A stretch of 64,000 nt of DNA from G963663775 sp963663775 (lineage in GTDB: Bacteria; Bacillota; Clostridia; Oscillospirales; Butyricicoccaceae). Every line of letters starts with the position of its first letter. Within the stretch, counting starts at the first letter, position 1. Made by a program: the position numbers and the translations under genes. The notes below the pieces were generated by a model. That model was not told where the DNA came from. It worked only from the letters and a program-made list of their open reading frames with translations, and did no database searches. Positions 7,508-16,872 of this stretch are shown one piece after another. The DNA is taken from the NCBI GenBank assembly GCA_963663775.1, contig OY760624.1, forward strand, positions 2,480,001 through 2,544,000. Direction: 5' to 3'.

Positions 7508-7978
7508 TTAGAACGATTCCTCATCCGATGCGGTGCTTTCGTCTTCTGCCGCATCGTCTTCCACTTCATTCCATTCTACATCCAAGGCAGACAAATCAAA
7601 TTCTAAAGATTCTCCGCAAGCGGCGCAACGAATTGCGCCTTCTTCCAGCGTATCCTCATCGATATAAATGGTTTCGCCGCAAGTCGGACATACCACTTGA
7701 TAAAGTTCCTCGTCATCTTCCGCATCTTCGTGATGCATAGACCAGTCATCCGTATGTTGTTCCAGAAGCGTTTCCTGCACGGCAGAAAGCTCCTCATAAA
7801 CATCGTCCAGTTCATCCATCAATTCTGCATTCTGCGTTTCCAATGCGACAACACTTGCAGCAAGCTCTTCGAGCGTCTCTAAAACTCCAGTTAAGACCTT
7901 GCCTTCCTTTTTCGCACCATCGATTCCCAGACCTTCGTACAGACCCTTTAAATACGCTACGCGTTCGGTTACTGTCAT
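7508..7978 (-). CDS. CD1247-type coiled-coil protein with C-terminal zinc ribbon
   Basis: A 156-residue protein. Residues 1-75 form a helical region with heptad character (RVAYLKGLYEGLG, then AELMDELDDVYEELSAVQETL), matching the N-terminal domain known from clostridial CD1247-like proteins. A rubredoxin-like zinc ribbon follows, with Cys97/Cys100 (CPTCGE) and Cys118/Cys121 (CAACGE). The C-terminus is strongly acidic. Function is unknown; the fold suggests a small scaffold or transcription-associated factor. ATG 7978 has GGAGGATGCTGAA upstream. It is a single gene between efp and a terminator. Confidence 0.7.
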   Translation of the reverse strand: MTVTERVAYLKGLYEGLGIDGAKKEGKVLTGVLETLEELAASVVALETQNAELMDELDDVYEELSAVQETLLEQHTDDWSMHHEDAEDDEELYQVVCPTCGETIYIDEDTLEEGAIRCAACGESLEFDLSALDVEWNEVEDDAAEDESTASDEESF

Positions 7979-8075
7979 TTCAGCATCCTCCTCTATGAAA
8001 AGTGAAGACAGTTCTAAGCATATGAACTGCTCGGTTTTTTATGCATTTATATCGTTGCTTCTGATATGATTGGGA

Positions 8076-8639
8076 TTAGCCCTTTGCACGTTCCAGATAT
8101 TCACCGGTACGGGTGTCAATCTTAATGCGCTCGCCAGCCTCCAAGAACAGCGGCACCTGCACCGTTGCGCCGGTTTCCAAAACAGCAGGCTTCAAGGTGT
8201 TGGTTGCTGTGTTGCCCTTAAATCCAGGGTCGGTTTCTGTAATTTCCAGTTCCACAAACAGCGGCGGCTCTACTGCAAATACATTTCCTTTATGAGACAA
8301 AATCTTAACGGTTGTATTTTCCTTTACAAAACGGAAATCATCGCCCAACGTGGATTTGTTAATCGGCATCTGGTCATAGGTTTCGTTATCCATGAAATAA
8401 TACAAGTCACCTTCGCTATAAAGATACTGCATTTCCTTACGTTCGATGTATGCCGGCTCATATTTATCGGTCGGGTTAAAGCTGCGCTCAACAACCGAAC
8501 CTGTGATGACATTCTTCATCTTTACACGTACGAATGCTGCACCTTTGCCCGGCTTTACATGCTGGAATTCAATAATCTGCTGAACCTGTCCGTCCATCTC
8601 AAAGGTAACACCATTTCTAAATTCGCCTGCGGATATCAT
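8076..8639 (-). CDS. efp: Translation elongation factor P
   Basis: EF-P (187 residues, standard length) binds the ribosome between the P and E sites and rescues stalling at proline stretches. The three beta-barrel domains are present: KOW-like N-terminal domain with Lys32 at the tip loop (KPGKGAAF), the OB domain and the C-terminal domain with the signature GDxxxxDTRTGEY (here ERIKIDTRTGEYLERAKG). ATG 8639 has GGAGG 8 bases upstream; a longer frame lacks a start signal. No modification enzyme genes are nearby, so the Lys32 modification state is unknown. Confidence 0.95.
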   Translation of the reverse strand: MISAGEFRNGVTFEMDGQVQQIIEFQHVKPGKGAAFVRVKMKNVITGSVVERSFNPTDKYEPAYIERKEMQYLYSEGDLYYFMDNETYDQMPINKSTLGDDFRFVKENTTVKILSHKGNVFAVEPPLFVELEITETDPGFKGNTATNTLKPAVLETGATVQVPLFLEAGERIKIDTRTGEYLERAKG

Positions 8640-8729
8640 AAAAAACTTCCTCCAAAAGAATAGTATCGTCAATTGCACCAGCAATACACTTTATTATTTT
8701 ACTCTATTTTTCGTATATTGGCAAGTGCT

Positions 8730-9605
8730 TTATTGCGCAGATTCCAGCAATTTTGTAAGAGCTTCCTGTGTGAATGTGTATATTTCATCACAAAACTGAC
8801 AGGTAACCTCCATCTCTCCTTGCTCTATCGCATCTTGCAGCTCATTTTTGCCCATGCTGATGAGTGCACGTGCAACTTTATCTCGGCTACAGGTGCATTG
8901 ATAGGAAATTTCAGACTCTTTCAAAAATTCAATCGAAAAGCCCTCCAGCACGAGCTTCACAATATCCTCCAAGGTTTTCCCCGCCTCCAACATTGCTGTC
9001 ATGGATGCACAGCCTGCAAGATTTTGCTCCAGTTGACGGATTTGTTCTTCCGTCACACCTGGCATCAGCTGCACCAAATAGCCGCCTGCATATTTCACAC
9101 TTTGGTCTGTATCCACCAAAACACCTAGTGCGCATGCCGTTGGAATCTGTTCACTTTCTGCAAAATAGCGGGTCAAATCTTCTGCAATTTCGCCATTTAC
9201 CAGCGCAACAGTGCCGGTCACCGGTTCTTTCATGCCAATGTCCTTGATAACCATCAAGTATCCCTTACCCACAGCACCGCCGACATCCAGTTTTCCATCC
9301 GCACGCAACGGAAGGTCTGCCGCAGGATTCTGCAGATATCCTCGCACATTGCCCTCTGCATCTGCAACTGCCACAATCGTTCCTAAGCTTCCGTTTCCTT
9401 TAATTTGCAGTGTCACAGAGCCGTCCTCTGCCTTCAGCTGTTCTCCAAGCATTGTGGTCGCAGTCAGTGTACGTCCAAGTGCCGCCGTTGCGACCGGCAG
9501 TGTTTTATGAATTTGGCGGGCACGTTCTACAAGTTCTTTCGTTTCGACAGCTGTGATGCGGATGCCCGCATCCTTTGTCATCGCACGAATCAATCTATTT
9601 TTCAT
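8730..9605 (-). CDS. hslO: Hsp33 redox-regulated chaperone
   Basis: Hsp33 (291 residues) is a holdase activated by oxidation. The four zinc-binding cysteines are all present near the C-terminus: Cys237 and Cys239 (CTC) and Cys269 and Cys272 (CQFC). The N-terminal domain carries GRTLTATTMLGEQLK and the typical GTVALVNGEIAEDLTRYFAESEQ helix. Its start overlaps the stop of the upstream methyltransferase by 4 bases (ATGA type), so the pair is translationally coupled. Confidence 0.95.
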   Translation of the reverse strand: MKNRLIRAMTKDAGIRITAVETKELVERARQIHKTLPVATAALGRTLTATTMLGEQLKAEDGSVTLQIKGNGSLGTIVAVADAEGNVRGYLQNPAADLPLRADGKLDVGGAVGKGYLMVIKDIGMKEPVTGTVALVNGEIAEDLTRYFAESEQIPTACALGVLVDTDQSVKYAGGYLVQLMPGVTEEQIRQLEQNLAGCASMTAMLEAGKTLEDIVKLVLEGFSIEFLKESEISYQCTCSRDKVARALISMGKNELQDAIEQGEMEVTCQFCDEIYTFTQEALTKLLESAQ

Positions 9606-10351
9606 GGGGTGTTCATCCTTTTTCTAGCGGTAAAAAATATACGGTCCTCTTGACCGGTAACCATGTCAAAGCTGCGCTCCGGATAGCACTGGATTTCGGT
9701 AAATCCGGTTCTTTGCAGCATTTTTTTCAAATCATCCAGTTGATAAATATACTCTAAATGGGTTTCTTGCCAACGCTTCCAAAGCTGCTGCTCACGGTGC
9801 TCAAAAATGTCAAATTCATAGGTACACATCGAACCCTCGACCAGACATTGCCAAACGCAATAAACATCCTCATCTTCCCGCACATAGCTCGTGTTTGCAA
9901 TTCTCTGGAATTTCGCAGGCGTATTGATGTCAAAAATAAAAATGCCATCCGGCTCTAAAAACTGAAAAACCCGAGAAAAGGCCTCTTCCAAAAGCGCAGG
10001 CTCCGTGATATAGTTGACACTGTCCAAACAGCACAGAAATGCATCCGCCGTTCCATATAAATCAAGCTCTTCCATGCGCTGTTGGATGTAAATTGGGCGT
10101 GGCTCCAGCTGCTCGGTACGAAGCGTTGCCTGTGTCAGCATTTCCGAAGATGCATCCACGCCCATGGTTTCATAGCCACGCTTTGCCATTTGCTCGGTCA
10201 TTGCACCCGTACCGCACGCCAAGTCTACAATAAACTGCGGTGAAATGTGTTCTTTTTGAAAAATTTTTTCAAAAAAATCTGCCCACGCTTCATATCCCAC
10301 ATCGTCTGTAAATCGGTCATAGTATGATGCCAATACACGATAGCTATCCAT
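9602..10351 (-). CDS. Class I SAM-dependent methyltransferase
   Basis: A 249-residue Rossmann-fold methyltransferase. Motif I is DLACGTGAMTEQMAKRG (about 43-59), followed by the acidic loop GVDASSEML and motif IV FLCCLDSVNYI. The opening YRVLASYYDRFTDDVGYEAWADF is typical of a widespread Firmicutes family of unknown substrate. It overlaps the YerC-type regulator upstream by 8 bases and hslO downstream by 4, so all three form one operon. The substrate cannot be read from the sequence. Confidence 0.85.
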   Translation of the reverse strand: MDSYRVLASYYDRFTDDVGYEAWADFFEKIFQKEHISPQFIVDLACGTGAMTEQMAKRGYETMGVDASSEMLTQATLRTEQLEPRPIYIQQRMEELDLYGTADAFLCCLDSVNYITEPALLEEAFSRVFQFLEPDGIFIFDINTPAKFQRIANTSYVREDEDVYCVWQCLVEGSMCTYEFDIFEHREQQLWKRWQETHLEYIYQLDDLKKMLQRTGFTEIQCYPERSFDMVTGQEDRIFFTARKRMNTP

Positions 10352-10637
10352 TCTGCTTCATTCTCTCCAATGCAATTTTATATCCATCCATGCCATACGT
10401 CAAACACTTGTTGACCCGACTAATCGTTGCGGTGGAAGCCCCGGTTTCCTGCACAATTTTACTGTAAATTTGCCCTTGCTCCAGCATTTTTGCGACCTGA
10501 AAGCGCTGCTCCATAGAACGCAATTCCGTAATCGTGCAAAGGTCTTCAAAGAAATTATAGCATTCCTCTATATCTTTCAAGGAGAGAATTGCCCCAAACA
10601 ATTCATCCATTTTTTCATCCCGCAATTTGTCGTTCAT
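10344..10637 (-). CDS. YerC/YecD-type TrpR-like regulator
   Basis: A 97-residue protein of the TrpR/YerC/YecD family: helical N-terminus (LSLKDIEECYNFFEDLCTI) and a helix-turn-helix in QIYSKIVQETGASTATISRV followed by NKCLTYG. Members are small DNA-binding proteins; unlike TrpR itself a tryptophan corepressor is not established for them. ATG 10637 follows GGAGG with 7-base spacing. It heads a three-gene overlapping operon with a methyltransferase and hslO and diverges from the yjfB-like gene, whose promoter region lies in the shared 152-bp spacer. Confidence 0.85.
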   Translation of the reverse strand: MNDKLRDEKMDELFGAILSLKDIEECYNFFEDLCTITELRSMEQRFQVAKMLEQGQIYSKIVQETGASTATISRVNKCLTYGMDGYKIALERMKQNG

Positions 10638-10728
10638 GCATCATACCTCCACTCTTTTCTTATTCTAACACATTAGTATGCGAAAGTAAACTTTACCTTT
10701 TGTGTTTTTCATAATTGCATGTAATCGC

Positions 10729-10757
10729 TTGCATCCTTTTTGATTTTATGATAAAAT
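10729..10757 (+). promoter_or_regulatory. Promoter of the yjfB-like gene
   Basis: TTGCAT (10729-10734), 17 bp, TAAAAT (10752-10757); the gene starts at 10790 after AAGGAGG. Confidence 0.6.
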
Positions 10758-10789
10758 ACACACAAGCTATCATTTAAGGAGGCGTTTTT

Positions 10790-10978
10790 ATGGTATCATT
10801 GACAGAAAGCATCGCATCTACGAGTATGGATATTAGCATGACCAATACTATGCGTGATGTTAACGTCAGCACAACCAAAATGGCAATGGATGACCAGGAA
10901 GAAATCGCCACCAAGTTGGTGGACGACATGATGCCTTCCAATCCATCTTTTGGTCACACATTAGATGTTCTGGTGTAA
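10790..10978 (+). CDS. YjfB-family protein (putative motility-associated)
   Basis: A 62-residue Met/Ser/Thr-rich protein. The N-terminal half (SLTESIASTSMDISMTN) matches the YjfB family, short proteins often under motility or late-growth regulons and of unknown function. Strong ribosome binding site (AAGGAGG), own promoter and a textbook terminator (10991-11027) show that it is a single-gene transcript. No flagellar genes are in this window, so the motility label rests only on the family name. Confidence 0.75.
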   Translation: MVSLTESIASTSMDISMTNTMRDVNVSTTKMAMDDQEEIATKLVDDMMPSNPSFGHTLDVLV

Positions 10979-10990
10979 TACCGCTGATGC

Positions 10991-11027
10991 AAAAAATCCC
11001 CACAGTTTCCGCTGTGGGGATTTTTTT
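10991..11027. terminator. Terminator between yjfB-like and zinc-ribbon genes
   Basis: AAAAAATCCCCACAG and CTGTGGGGATTTTTTT arms around TTTCCG, symmetrical, serving the two convergent genes. Confidence 0.9.
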
Positions 11028-11421
11028 ATGATTTTGTAACAAATTGATGATGACATTTGGGACATGTTACACTGATTTTCCCACGTCCACGCGGCACTCT
11101 CAAGGTCATTTTACAAGACGGACACTTTAAATAGCGATGTTGCTTTCTATCTTGAAATTTACGGTTTTGCGCCAGGAATTTTCGCTGCAACCGACTCCAT
11201 ATGCGCAAAAAACGTTCATTTTCGGCCGCTCTCGCAGAAATATTACGAGAAAGCATGCGAAAATATGCAAGTATTAGGAATACCCAAATGAAAATCGCCA
11301 ACACATGGCTGTGAAAAAACCATCGAATTGCCATACAAACAAATGCACCAATGAGTAGTGCATTGTTTAGGGAATCATTCCCATAACGGCCAAACATAAA
11401 CCTGCGTAACCAATCCAACAT
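11026..11421 (-). CDS. Small membrane protein with C-terminal zinc ribbon
   Basis: A 131-residue protein: MLDWLRRFMFGRYGNDSLNN, two membrane segments (about 21-36 and 41-57), a long basic helix rich in Arg (60-95), and a zinc ribbon with CPSC and CPKC pairs (about 104-125). This is a common clostridial architecture of unknown function. I prefer ATG 11421 because GAGGG lies 8 bases upstream; an ATG six codons earlier has no ribosome binding site. It is convergent with the yjfB-like gene. Confidence 0.65.
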   Translation of the reverse strand: MLDWLRRFMFGRYGNDSLNNALLIGAFVCMAIRWFFHSHVLAIFIWVFLILAYFRMLSRNISARAAENERFLRIWSRLQRKFLAQNRKFQDRKQHRYLKCPSCKMTLRVPRGRGKISVTCPKCHHQFVTKS

Positions 11422-11492
11422 GCGGAGTCCCTCTTTCATCCAAGATATCTGTCACATTTTTGATAACCGCTGTGCCGCAAGAGTGAAACGGC

Positions 11493-12086
11493 TCAGCACT
11501 CCGCTACACACTGCATAATTTTTTCCAATACAGCTTCTCTTCCGTCGCCTTTTTCTGCTGAAAATGGAATAATATCCACCTCTTCCGGCAGCATCAGCGT
11601 CTGTCGAATCAGATTCAAGTTCCCCTGCAGTTCACTTTTTTTAATTTTGTCCAATTTGTTCGCAATGATTGTGAAGGGGATTCCTGTTCCCAAAAACCAA
11701 TCTGCCATCACCTTATCTTCTGCCGTTGGCTTATGACGAATGTCAACAATTTGAAATCCCTGCGTCATCTGCGCTGGCTCGGCAAAATACTCTTCTAGCA
11801 ATTCGCCCCAACGCTTTTTTTCCTCTTTGGACACTTTTGCATATCCATACCCTGGAAGGTCTGCAAAATACGCCTGCTCATCAATACAGAAAAAATTGAT
11901 ATGAATGGTTTTGCCCGGTTTTCCACCAACATGCGCAAAATTTTTCCGATTGAGCAGTCGGTTGATGGTAGAGGACTTTCCAACATTGGATTTTCCGGCA
12001 AAAATAATTTGCGGAAGCATATCTGTTGGAAAATCTGCTCTTTTGACTGCAGAGCGCAAAAACTCTACATTGTGTAAATTCAACAT
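11493..12086 (-). CDS. engB: Ribosome biogenesis GTP-binding protein EngB/YsxC
   Basis: EngB (197 residues) is a Ras-like GTPase needed for late assembly of the 50S subunit. G1 is AGKSNVGKSS (30-39), G3 DLPGYG and G4 NKLDK are clear. It follows lon by 21 bases, the usual Firmicutes order clpX-lon-engB, and its start is preceded by AAAGGAGAAAT. Essential in Bacillus; nothing unusual here. Confidence 0.95.
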   Translation of the reverse strand: MLNLHNVEFLRSAVKRADFPTDMLPQIIFAGKSNVGKSSTINRLLNRKNFAHVGGKPGKTIHINFFCIDEQAYFADLPGYGYAKVSKEEKKRWGELLEEYFAEPAQMTQGFQIVDIRHKPTAEDKVMADWFLGTGIPFTIIANKLDKIKKSELQGNLNLIRQTLMLPEEVDIIPFSAEKGDGREAVLEKIMQCVAEC

Positions 12087-12107
12087 ATTTCTCCTTTAGG
12101 TGTCAAA

Positions 12108-14555
12108 TTAGCATAAAACAGTCGGGTGTGCCGCATCTTGCATCGGCAAAACCGGATGTACGCTCTCTTCGCCGCTATGTAAAGACTTTGCCTCTGCTGC
12201 GGATTCTTTTGATGGCATTCTAGAAAAATCGATTGCTGTTTGCATGACGGTATCCATTGTTTCTGCCAAGACAAACTGTACATTTTCCTTAACAATCGGC
12301 TCGATTTCATCCAAATCCGATGCATTTTCTTTGGGAACAAGAATGGTTTTCATATCTGCACGATATGCTGCCATGGTCTTTTCCTTGAGTCCCCCAATCG
12401 GCAAAACACGCCCTCTCAAGGTCACTTCACCGGTCATTGCCACATCATGTCGCACTGGTGCCCCTGTCAGCGCAGAAATAATGGCAGTCGCCATGGTTAC
12501 TCCTGCTGAAGGTCCATCCTTCGGCACCGCTGCTTCCGGAAAATGAATGTGAATATCCATTTCTTTGTAAAACATCGGGTCGATTCGCAATGACTGCGCG
12601 CGAGAACGCACAAACGTAATCGCTGCTTTGGCACTTTCTGTCATCACATTGCCGAGGTTGCCTGTAATTTCGATTTTACCGGTGCCCGGAACAGCAGCCA
12701 CTTCCACCTGCAGCATTTCTCCGCCTACACTTGTCCATGCCAATCCGTTGACAATGCCCACTTCATCACGTTTCGATAGATTGTCTTTTTTGTAGCGTAC
12801 AGGACCCAAAAAGGTTTCCATGTTTTCCTCGGTAATCTGCACCTTGGCAGTTTCTTTTTCTGCCAACGCTTTTGCTGCTTTTCGGCATATTTTTGCCAAA
12901 ACCTGCTCAAGCTTTCGCACGCCTGCTTCTCTCGTATAGCCCAAAATGACCGCACGCAATTGTGTATCTGCGATGGAAAGCTGTTTTTTGGTGATACCAT
13001 GCTTTTGTAACTCTTTTGGAAGCAAATGTTTTTTTGCAATTTGCAGTTTTTCTTCCTCGGTATAGCTGCCCAATTCCACCACTTCCATGCGGTCGAGCAA
13101 CGGACGTGGCACAGTCGATAAATCATTCGCAGTAGTGACAAACAGCACATCGGACAGGTCAAACGGCAATTCAATGTAGTGGTCACGAAATGCGTAGTTC
13201 TGCTCAGCATCCAGCACTTCCAGCATCGCAGAAGCAGGGTCGCCACGAAAATCATTACCCATTTTGTCAATTTCATCCAACAAAAGCAACGGATTTTTGC
13301 TTTTTGCCTGCTGTATGGCAGTAATAATGCGTCCAGGCATTGCCCCAATGTATGTTTTACGGTGACCTCGAATGTCAGCCTCATCTCGCACACCGCCTAA
13401 AGAAAGACGGGTAAAATTGCGCCCCATTGCCTCGGCAACGGATTTTGCAACCGATGTTTTACCAACACCCGGAGGCCCAACAAAGCACAGTACCTGTCCT
13501 TTGAGCTGTGGAGAAAGCGATTTGACCGCAATAAATTCCAAAATGCGTTCCTTGACCTTGTCCAATCCATAATGGTCACGGTCTAAAATCTTACGGGCGC
13601 GGGATAAACTCACTCGTTCCTTGGTAGAAGTGTTCCAAGGCAAATCCAAACAATGGTCTAAATACGTGCGAATCACGGAGCTTTCCGCCGAAGAACTGCT
13701 CATCTTCGCCAATCTATCACTCTCACGAAGCAGCTTTTCTTGCAGTTCCTTTGGTAATCGTAAATTTTGAATTTTCGCACGATATTCCTCGGCTTCGGCG
13801 GCAATATCTTGCTCTCCAAGCTCGCTTTGAATCACTTTAATCTGCTCACGCAAATAGTAATCCCGTTGATTCTTGTCAATTTGAGATTTGAGCTGACTTT
13901 GAATTTCATTCTCAATTTTAAGAATTTCGGTTTCTTCCGTTAATAGATGAATGACCAGCATCAAGCGATGCATACAGTCCAATTCTTCCAGAATTTCTTG
14001 CTTTTGCTCATATTCCAACGCAATATTTTGTGCAATAAAATCGGCTAAATATCCCGGTTCTCCACCTTCTTGTACACCTGCGGCAACATCTGCAGACAGA
14101 CGCGGTGCAAATTCCGCATACTGTAGAAATCTGTCCTGCACGGTGCGTACCAGTGCCTGCTCTCGTCTGGCTGGAATGGAAGATGCCTTTTCCGGCAGCA
14201 CTTCGACTTGTGCGAACAAGCATTGCGCACCTTCTGTGTTCAAAAACTCGTGTGCAATTGCACGTGCACGACCTTCCACCAAAACACGGATACTATCACC
14301 CGGCAGTCGCAGAATTTGTTTCACAATACAAATTGTTCCGATCTGATACAACTCAGAAACTTCCGGTTCCTCTGCATTGAGATTCTTTTGTGCCGTTAAA
14401 AAAAGCACCTGCTCGTCCTTCATGGCGGCTTCTAATGCTTTGATGGAAATCGCACGACCGACATCGAAATGAATCAACATATTTGGAAACGCCGTCATGC
14501 CGCGCAATGGCAGAACCGGCAGTAGTTGCGTTATTTTTTCGTTCTCATTTGGCAT
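12108..14555 (-). CDS. lon: ATP-dependent Lon protease
   Basis: LonA (815 residues): N-terminal substrate-binding domain, coiled middle, AAA+ module with Walker A GPPGVGKTS and Walker B LLLLDEIDKM, and the serine protease domain with the Ser683-Lys724 dyad (KDGPSAG and GGLKEK). It degrades misfolded and regulatory proteins. The C-terminal 35 residues beyond the core are a lineage-specific tail (HSGEESVHPVLPMQDAAHP). It has its own promoter (14613-14641) downstream of the clpX terminator. Confidence 0.96.
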   Translation of the reverse strand: MPNENEKITQLLPVLPLRGMTAFPNMLIHFDVGRAISIKALEAAMKDEQVLFLTAQKNLNAEEPEVSELYQIGTICIVKQILRLPGDSIRVLVEGRARAIAHEFLNTEGAQCLFAQVEVLPEKASSIPARREQALVRTVQDRFLQYAEFAPRLSADVAAGVQEGGEPGYLADFIAQNIALEYEQKQEILEELDCMHRLMLVIHLLTEETEILKIENEIQSQLKSQIDKNQRDYYLREQIKVIQSELGEQDIAAEAEEYRAKIQNLRLPKELQEKLLRESDRLAKMSSSSAESSVIRTYLDHCLDLPWNTSTKERVSLSRARKILDRDHYGLDKVKERILEFIAVKSLSPQLKGQVLCFVGPPGVGKTSVAKSVAEAMGRNFTRLSLGGVRDEADIRGHRKTYIGAMPGRIITAIQQAKSKNPLLLLDEIDKMGNDFRGDPASAMLEVLDAEQNYAFRDHYIELPFDLSDVLFVTTANDLSTVPRPLLDRMEVVELGSYTEEEKLQIAKKHLLPKELQKHGITKKQLSIADTQLRAVILGYTREAGVRKLEQVLAKICRKAAKALAEKETAKVQITEENMETFLGPVRYKKDNLSKRDEVGIVNGLAWTSVGGEMLQVEVAAVPGTGKIEITGNLGNVMTESAKAAITFVRSRAQSLRIDPMFYKEMDIHIHFPEAAVPKDGPSAGVTMATAIISALTGAPVRHDVAMTGEVTLRGRVLPIGGLKEKTMAAYRADMKTILVPKENASDLDEIEPIVKENVQFVLAETMDTVMQTAIDFSRMPSKESAAEAKSLHSGEESVHPVLPMQDAAHPTVLC

Positions 14556-14612
14556 TATTTTAAACTCCTGTTTCTACAGAATGCGTTGCAATTAAAACTC
14601 TGAAGTAATCAT

Positions 14613-14641
14613 AGTATAATACAGATATATGCCTTTTGCAA
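14613..14641 (-). promoter_or_regulatory. Promoter of lon
   Basis: Minus strand TTGCAA (14636-14641), 17 bp, TATACT (14613-14618), 58 bases before the lon start. No CIRCE or CtsR-like repeat is visible around it. Confidence 0.6.
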
Positions 14642-14739
14642 GCGGTATCCTCTCCCTTTTCTGGGGATATCGTACCTATGAGCCATGCAGTCATGCGACA
14701 AAGAGCAAAAGCCCCCTCTTTCTGTATTTTCTCAATCCA

Positions 14740-14783
14740 TAATAAATAAAAGGAGGGGACGACACCTATCTATCGTTCCCTCC
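14740..14783 (-). terminator. Terminator after clpX
   Basis: GGAGGGaACG and CGTcCCCTCC arms (14752-14783) followed on the minus strand by TTTTATTTATT. Confidence 0.75.
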
Positions 14784-14794
14784 TCCAGATGCTC

Positions 14795-16093
14795 TTAACC
14801 AGCTACCTCTTTTTTAGGATCCGAATCTGACTTCCGATAAGTAATTTTCGGTTCTCCAGTGCGATTGATAACATCCTTGGTAATGCAAACGCTATCAATC
14901 GAATCTTCAGATGGTATATGGAACATGATTTCTGTCATGGCTTCTTCTAACACGCCACGCAAACCACGTGCACCGGTTTTTCGCTCTGTTGCAATTTGCG
15001 CAACACGCTGCAAGGACTCTTGTTCGAAAGTCAATGTAACGTGGTCCATTTCAAATAAAGCCTTATATTGCTTTACAAGGGCATTTTTAGGCTCTGTTAA
15101 AATACGAATCAATGCATCCTCATCCAAGCTGTCCAATGCCACAATTGCAGGCAATCGACCAATCAACTCTGGAATCAAGCCATATTTCATCAAATCATGT
15201 GGCTCTAACTGCGCCAACAGCTGACCAATGGCTTTTTCCTCTCGACTATTGACCTGTGCACCGAATCCAAGCCCCTGCTTGCCCGTGCGGTTTTGAATGA
15301 TTTTTTCAATGCCATCAAATGCACCGCCGCAGATAAACAAAATATTGGATGTATCAATCTGGATAAAATCTTGATGCGGGTGCTTACGTCCCCCTTGTGG
15401 CGGAACATTGGCAACGGTTCCTTCCAGCATTTTCAGCAGTGCCTGCTGTACGCCTTCTCCACTTACATCACGAGTAATTGACGGATTTTCACTCTTTCGA
15501 GCAATTTTATCGATTTCATCGACATAAATAATGCCTCTTTGCGCAAGCTCTACGTCAAAATCTGCCGCTTGAATCAAACGCAACAAGATATTTTCAACAT
15601 CTTCACCAACATACCCCGCCTCTGTCAGTGTTGTTGCATCTGCAATCGCAAAGGGCACCTGCAATGTTTTTGCCAATGTCTGTGCCAACAAGGTTTTGCC
15701 GGAGCCAGACGGTCCCAACATCAAAATATTGCTTTTTTGCAATTCTACATCGCTGCTGCCCATATAAATACGTTTGTAATGGTTATATACTGCCACACAA
15801 AGTGCAATCTTTGCCTTATCTTGACCGATTACATATTCGTCCAGTGTCGTTTTCAAATCCTTTGGCGTCGGCAATTCATCCATCGTATCATGCGCATGCA
15901 TCATTTGCTCCATTGCATGTTCTGTAGCTTCCGCATGATAAATTCCAAAATCTTCCTCGAGGATGCTGCTGCATACACCAATACATTCATCGCAGATATA
16001 CACACCGGGACCTGCAATCAATTTTTTAACTTTATCTTGTGTTTTTCCGCAGAAAGAGCATTTCAATCCGCGCGAATCTTCTTTATTCGGCAT
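14795..16093 (-). CDS. clpX: ClpX ATPase subunit of ClpXP
   Basis: ClpX (432 residues) unfolds substrates and feeds them to ClpP. The N-terminal zinc-binding domain has Cys12, Cys15, Cys34 and Cys37; Walker A GPSGSGKT is at 127-134; Walker B IYVDEIDKI and the sensor regions follow; the IGF-like ClpP-docking loop is represented by GLGFGAQ. It lies downstream of clpP, with a hairpin between them, so it may be read both from the clpP transcript and separately. Confidence 0.96.
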   Translation of the reverse strand: MPNKEDSRGLKCSFCGKTQDKVKKLIAGPGVYICDECIGVCSSILEEDFGIYHAEATEHAMEQMMHAHDTMDELPTPKDLKTTLDEYVIGQDKAKIALCVAVYNHYKRIYMGSSDVELQKSNILMLGPSGSGKTLLAQTLAKTLQVPFAIADATTLTEAGYVGEDVENILLRLIQAADFDVELAQRGIIYVDEIDKIARKSENPSITRDVSGEGVQQALLKMLEGTVANVPPQGGRKHPHQDFIQIDTSNILFICGGAFDGIEKIIQNRTGKQGLGFGAQVNSREEKAIGQLLAQLEPHDLMKYGLIPELIGRLPAIVALDSLDEDALIRILTEPKNALVKQYKALFEMDHVTLTFEQESLQRVAQIATERKTGARGLRGVLEEAMTEIMFHIPSEDSIDSVCITKDVINRTGEPKITYRKSDSDPKKEVAG

Positions 16094-16156
16094 ATTGCAC
16101 CTCGCTTACAACATTGGATTTAACACAGCTTGCAATCTCTCTAGCAGGCTATGTTG

Positions 16157-16199
16157 AAAAAAACAGTTTCCAGCAGCAGTTTCCTGTTGCTGGAAACCA
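16157..16199 (-). terminator. Terminator after clpP
   Basis: GTTTCCAGCA and TGCTGGAAAC arms with a 12-base partly paired centre, followed on the minus strand by TGTTTTTTT. It separates clpP from clpX. Confidence 0.8.
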
Positions 16200-16208
16200 A
16201 AGACCCCT

Positions 16209-16793
16209 CTATCGCTTATCGAATACTTTGTCAATCAATCCATATTCCAAAGCACTCTGGGCACTCATGAAGTTATCTCGCTCAGTGTCTGCAGCGATGA
16301 CTTCCAGCGGCTTTCCCGTATTTTCAGATAAGATGCGATTCAATTTTTCACGCGTCTTGATAATCCAATCCGCATGAATCCGAATATCGCTAGCCTGTCC
16401 TTTTGCACCACCAGATGGCTGATGAATCATAATTTCACTGTTCGGCAACGCATAGCGTTTACCCTTCGCACCAGCAGACAGCAGAAATGCGCCCATGGAT
16501 GCTGCCAACCCCAGACAAATGGTCGAAACATCTGGCTTAATGTAATTCATAGTGTCATAAATGGCCATCCCTGCCGTGACAGAACCACCTGGGCTGTTGA
16601 TATAAAACATGATGTCCTTATCTGGGTCTTGCGCCTCCAGATAGAGGAGCTGTGCAACTACGAGTGAAGCCGTTGTATCATTGACTTCTTCCGAAAGAAT
16701 TACAATGCGGTCATTCAGCAAACGTGAATAAATGTCATAAGAACGTTCCCCACCTCTATTTGTGGGTTCTACTACCATTGGTACCAAACTCAT
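16209..16793 (-). CDS. clpP: ClpP serine protease subunit
   Basis: ClpP (194 residues): catalytic triad Ser99 (GLAASMGA), His124 (MIHQPSGG) and Asp173 (ERDNF). Forms the tetradecameric chamber used with ClpX encoded just downstream. ATG 16793 (MSLVPMVVEPT) matches the family N-terminus, with AAAGGAGA upstream; the longer open frame is a read-through of the leader. It lies 79 bases after tig, the conserved tig-clpP-clpX order. Confidence 0.96.
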   Translation of the reverse strand: MSLVPMVVEPTNRGGERSYDIYSRLLNDRIVILSEEVNDTTASLVVAQLLYLEAQDPDKDIMFYINSPGGSVTAGMAIYDTMNYIKPDVSTICLGLAASMGAFLLSAGAKGKRYALPNSEIMIHQPSGGAKGQASDIRIHADWIIKTREKLNRILSENTGKPLEVIAADTERDNFMSAQSALEYGLIDKVFDKR

Positions 16794-16872
16794 AGTACAA
16801 TATTCTCCTTTCACTACCATCTCGCTGCATGTGCAAAACACCGCTTTAAACGATCCATTTGCGTGTGAGTGA